DNA from: Phycicoccus sp. M110.8
Lineage (GTDB): Bacteria; Actinomycetota; Actinomycetes; Actinomycetales; Dermatophilaceae
Length of the DNA stretch: 64,000 bases
NCBI RefSeq assembly: GCF_032464895.1
Contig: NZ_JAWDIC010000001.1
Location: 620,001 to 684,000 of the forward strand
Direction of reading: 5' to 3'
The translations under genes were made by a program, and so were the position numbers. The notes below the pieces were generated by a model. It saw only the letters and a list, made by a program, of their open reading frames with translations, was not told the origin of the DNA and searched no databases. Position 1 is the stretch's first letter. Every line of letters starts with the position of its first letter. Shown one piece after another: positions 62,281-64,000 of this stretch.

Positions 62281-63312
62281 GTGCGGCTCGAGGTCATCGG
62301 GGTCGAGGGGGTCCCGGAGGTCCGTGCCGACGACGACCTGGCCGCCCTGCTCGTCGAGGCCTGCGCGGCCATGGCCGTCGACCTCGTGGACGGCGACGTG
62401 GTCGTCGTCTCGAGCAAGGTCGTGTCGAAGTCGCTGGGCCTGTGGGCCGACACGAGCGACCGTTCCGCCGCCGTCGTCGGGCAGACCGTGCGCGTGGTGG
62501 CCGAGCGGATGGCAGGCGACCGGGTGACCCGGATCGTCCAGGCCACGAGCGGCCCGGTCATGGCCGCGGCCGGGGTGGACGCCTCGAACACGGGCGGGGT
62601 CGACGGGCTGCTGCTGCTGCCCGACGACCCGGACGCCGAGGCCGCGCGGCTGCGCGAGCGGCTGCTGGTGCTCACCGGGCTCACCCGGCTCGGGGTGGTC
62701 GTGAGCGACACCGCCGGGCGGCCGTGGCGGGTGGGGCAGACCGACTTCGCGCTCGGCGCTGCCGGGGTGCAGGTCACCGACGACCTGCGCGGCAGCGTGG
62801 ACGCCGACGGTGCGCCCCTCAGCGTCACCAGCCGGGCCGTCGCGGACGAGCTCGCGGCCGCCGCCGACCTGGTCAAGGGCAAGGTCTCGCACGTCCCGGC
62901 CGCGGTGGTCCGCGGCTCGGGCTGGGCCGGCGAGGTCGTCGGCGCGGGCGCGCGCTCACTGGTCAGGACGGGGCGGGAGGACTGGTTCGGCCTCGGCCGG
63001 GTCGAGGCCGTCCGGTCCGCGCTCGGGGTCCCGCCGGGCTCCCCCGCCGCCCTCGAGGACGGCATCGCCTCCGTCGCCCCCGAGGCGGTGGCCGAGCGTG
63101 TGGCCCGAGCCGTGCGGGTGGCCTTGCGCGGCTGCCCGGACGCCGCCGTGGACGTCGGGCCCGGCCACCTGCGCGTCCAGGCGGACTCCGGCTACCAGCT
63201 CGGGGTGGCCGTCAGCCGGCTGCGGACGGCACTGTGGGGCGAGGGCGTCGAGGTCGCCGACCCGCCCGAGCCGAGTGGGCTCGAAGCCGTCCTGCACCTA
63301 CCGAACGCCTGA
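62281..63312 (+). CDS. fbiB: F420-0:gamma-glutamyl ligase (CofE domain) with unrelated C terminus
   Basis: 343-residue protein. Residues 1-245 form a complete CofE domain that adds glutamates to F420-0: 'GDVVVVSSKVVSKSLGLW', 'VMAAAGVDASNTGGVDGLLLLP', 'VVSDTAGRPWRVGQTDFALG' and 'AAADLVKGKVSHVPAAVVRG'. M. tuberculosis FbiB is about 450 residues and has a C-terminal nitroreductase-like domain that reduces dehydro-F420-0; that half is absent here. Instead about 100 residues follow ('EDWFGLGRVEAVRSALG', 'RVALRGCPDAAVDVG'), which I do not recognise. GTG 62281 begins 1 nt after fbiA. The reduction step may be done by another gene. Confidence 0.9.
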   Translation: MRLEVIGVEGVPEVRADDDLAALLVEACAAMAVDLVDGDVVVVSSKVVSKSLGLWADTSDRSAAVVGQTVRVVAERMAGDRVTRIVQATSGPVMAAAGVDASNTGGVDGLLLLPDDPDAEAARLRERLLVLTGLTRLGVVVSDTAGRPWRVGQTDFALGAAGVQVTDDLRGSVDADGAPLSVTSRAVADELAAAADLVKGKVSHVPAAVVRGSGWAGEVVGAGARSLVRTGREDWFGLGRVEAVRSALGVPPGSPAALEDGIASVAPEAVAERVARAVRVALRGCPDAAVDVGPGHLRVQADSGYQLGVAVSRLRTALWGEGVEVADPPEPSGLEAVLHLPNA

Positions 63313-63401
63313 CCCCGACCCCGGCCTCCCCGCCCGCGTCGCGCCACGACCCGTTCGCGCACCTGGCGCGCGTCCCGCGCCCCCGGCCGGGTCGGCGGGT
63401 G

Positions 63402-64000
63402 TCAGCGCTGGCGGTTGGGCAGGTGCGTCCGCGGCGCCATCCGCGGCCCGCGGCGCGGACGCATGGCACCGCTCAGCTCGAGCAGCCGCTGCACCCGGAA
63501 CCGGTGACCGCGGTACGGCTCGAGCACCTCGGCCATCTCCTCGTCGCCGAGCGCCTCGCCGGTCAGCGCCCAGGTGACGTTCTTGGCCACGTGGTAGTCG
63601 CCGAAGCTCACGGCGTCGGCGTCACCGAACGCGCGCTGCGCCGTCTCGGCCGCGGTCCAGACCCCGATGCCGGGTACCGCCCGCAGGCGCCGCCCTGCCT
63701 CCCGTGGCGGCAGGACCGCGGCCTGCTCCAGCCGCCCCGCGACCTTGGCGGCCCGCACGGCCGTGCCCGACCGGGCACCGTCGACCGAGGCCCGCAGCCA
63801 CTCCCAGGACGGGATGGCGGCCCAGCCCGCCGCGTCCGGGGCGACCCACAGCCGCCGGTCGGCCCCCGGCCCGGGCGCGCGCGAGCCGAACCGCCGCACG
63901 AGCGCGCGGTACCCCCCGAAGGCCTCCTGCCCGGTCACCTTCTGCTCGATAGCGGCGGGCACGAGGGCGTGCAGCACCAGGCCGGACCGCGGGACGTGCC
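63402..64000 (-). CDS. DNA-3-methyladenine glycosylase II-like protein (HhH-GPD), 5' end outside window
   Basis: C-terminal about 200 residues of an AlkA-type glycosylase that removes alkylated purines. 'VPAAIEQKVTGQEAFGGYRALV' is the opening of the HhH-GPD domain, 'RLRAVPGIGVWTAAETAQRAFG' the helix-hairpin-helix, and the catalytic Asp lies in 'AVSFGDYHVAKNV'. The frame stays open to base 64000, so the start is beyond the window. It converges on fbiB. It is the second alkylation-repair-type glycosylase in the window, after the AlkX-like gene. Confidence 0.85.
   Translation of the reverse strand, partial: HVPRSGLVLHALVPAAIEQKVTGQEAFGGYRALVRRFGSRAPGPGADRRLWVAPDAAGWAAIPSWEWLRASVDGARSGTAVRAAKVAGRLEQAAVLPPREAGRRLRAVPGIGVWTAAETAQRAFGDADAVSFGDYHVAKNVTWALTGEALGDEEMAEVLEPYRGHRFRVQRLLELSGAMRPRRGPRMAPRTHLPNRQR

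Overview
The window is very GC-rich (roughly 70% or more by eye), gene-dense and shows actinobacterial hallmarks: WhiB, MtrA-MtrB-LpqB, coenzyme F420 genes, a SEC-C-tailed SecA, many GTG starts and many leaderless starts. Gene content and order fit a Micrococcales actinobacterium, probably Intrasporangiaceae; that placement is inference. From secA to fbiAB the order follows the conserved block known in Mycobacterium tuberculosis as Rv3235 to Rv3262 (Rv3235, secA, hpf, comF, lpqB, mtrB, mtrA, sahH, SIS protein, manB, DUF3499, Rv3259-like protein, whiB2, fbiA, fbiB), with insertions.

Layout. 1-10.0 kb: end of a 5-oxoprolinase operon (pxpA, fused pxpB-pxpC), a DUF2505 protein, proline catabolism (pruA), an alpha/beta hydrolase, a coupled wax-ester-synthase-like/patatin pair, and a cupredoxin lipoprotein coupled to a polytopic membrane protein. 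10.1-14.8 kb: an orphan CpaE-like/SAF (CpaB-like) pair, a small HTH protein, a LysM protein and an Rv3235-family protein. 15.0-25.4 kb: secA, GNAT, MFS, a membrane-bound SpoIIE-type phosphatase, an AlkX/YcaQ-like DNA glycosylase coupled to a LuxR-type regulator, hpf and comF.

25.5-39.4 kb: a Tad/Flp pilus island between comF and lpqB. A sensor-kinase-like gene and LuxR-type regulator read rightward. A tightly overlapping leftward operon reads flp, flp, tadE, tadG-like, cpaB, cpaE, cpaF (tadA), a VWA-TadB fusion and tadC. Two tandem paralogous membrane proteins resembling GT-C glycosyltransferases diverge from the pilins. No prepilin peptidase is present. 39.6-46.7 kb: lpqB, mtrB, mtrA, a GT87 mannosyltransferase-like gene and sahH. 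47.0-52.8 kb: DUF808 behind a leaderless mini-ORF, a YbaK editing protein, SIS, Trm112-like, manB, DUF3499 and a zincin-fold protein lacking HExxH. 52.8-57.8 kb: DUF5719, a 1063-residue GT2/membrane protein and whiB2. 57.9-61.2 kb: a flavinylation/electron-transfer module (ferredoxin, NuoF-like, ferric-reductase-like, ApbE and what looks like an FMN-binding protein missing its FMN domain). 61.3-64 kb: fbiA, a cofE-type fbiB without the nitroreductase half, and a partial AlkA-type glycosylase.

Two patterns cut across genes. First, the octamer CGGCATAC (either strand) is strongly over-represented: 32 hand-counted copies of its GGCATAC core in 64 kb, often at the price of rare codons, twice as inverted pairs, and sparse in the Tad island. 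Second, many genes begin at a TANNNT hexamer followed by exactly 6-7 nt and then ATG/GTG, the signature of leaderless transcription; this decides several start codons here.
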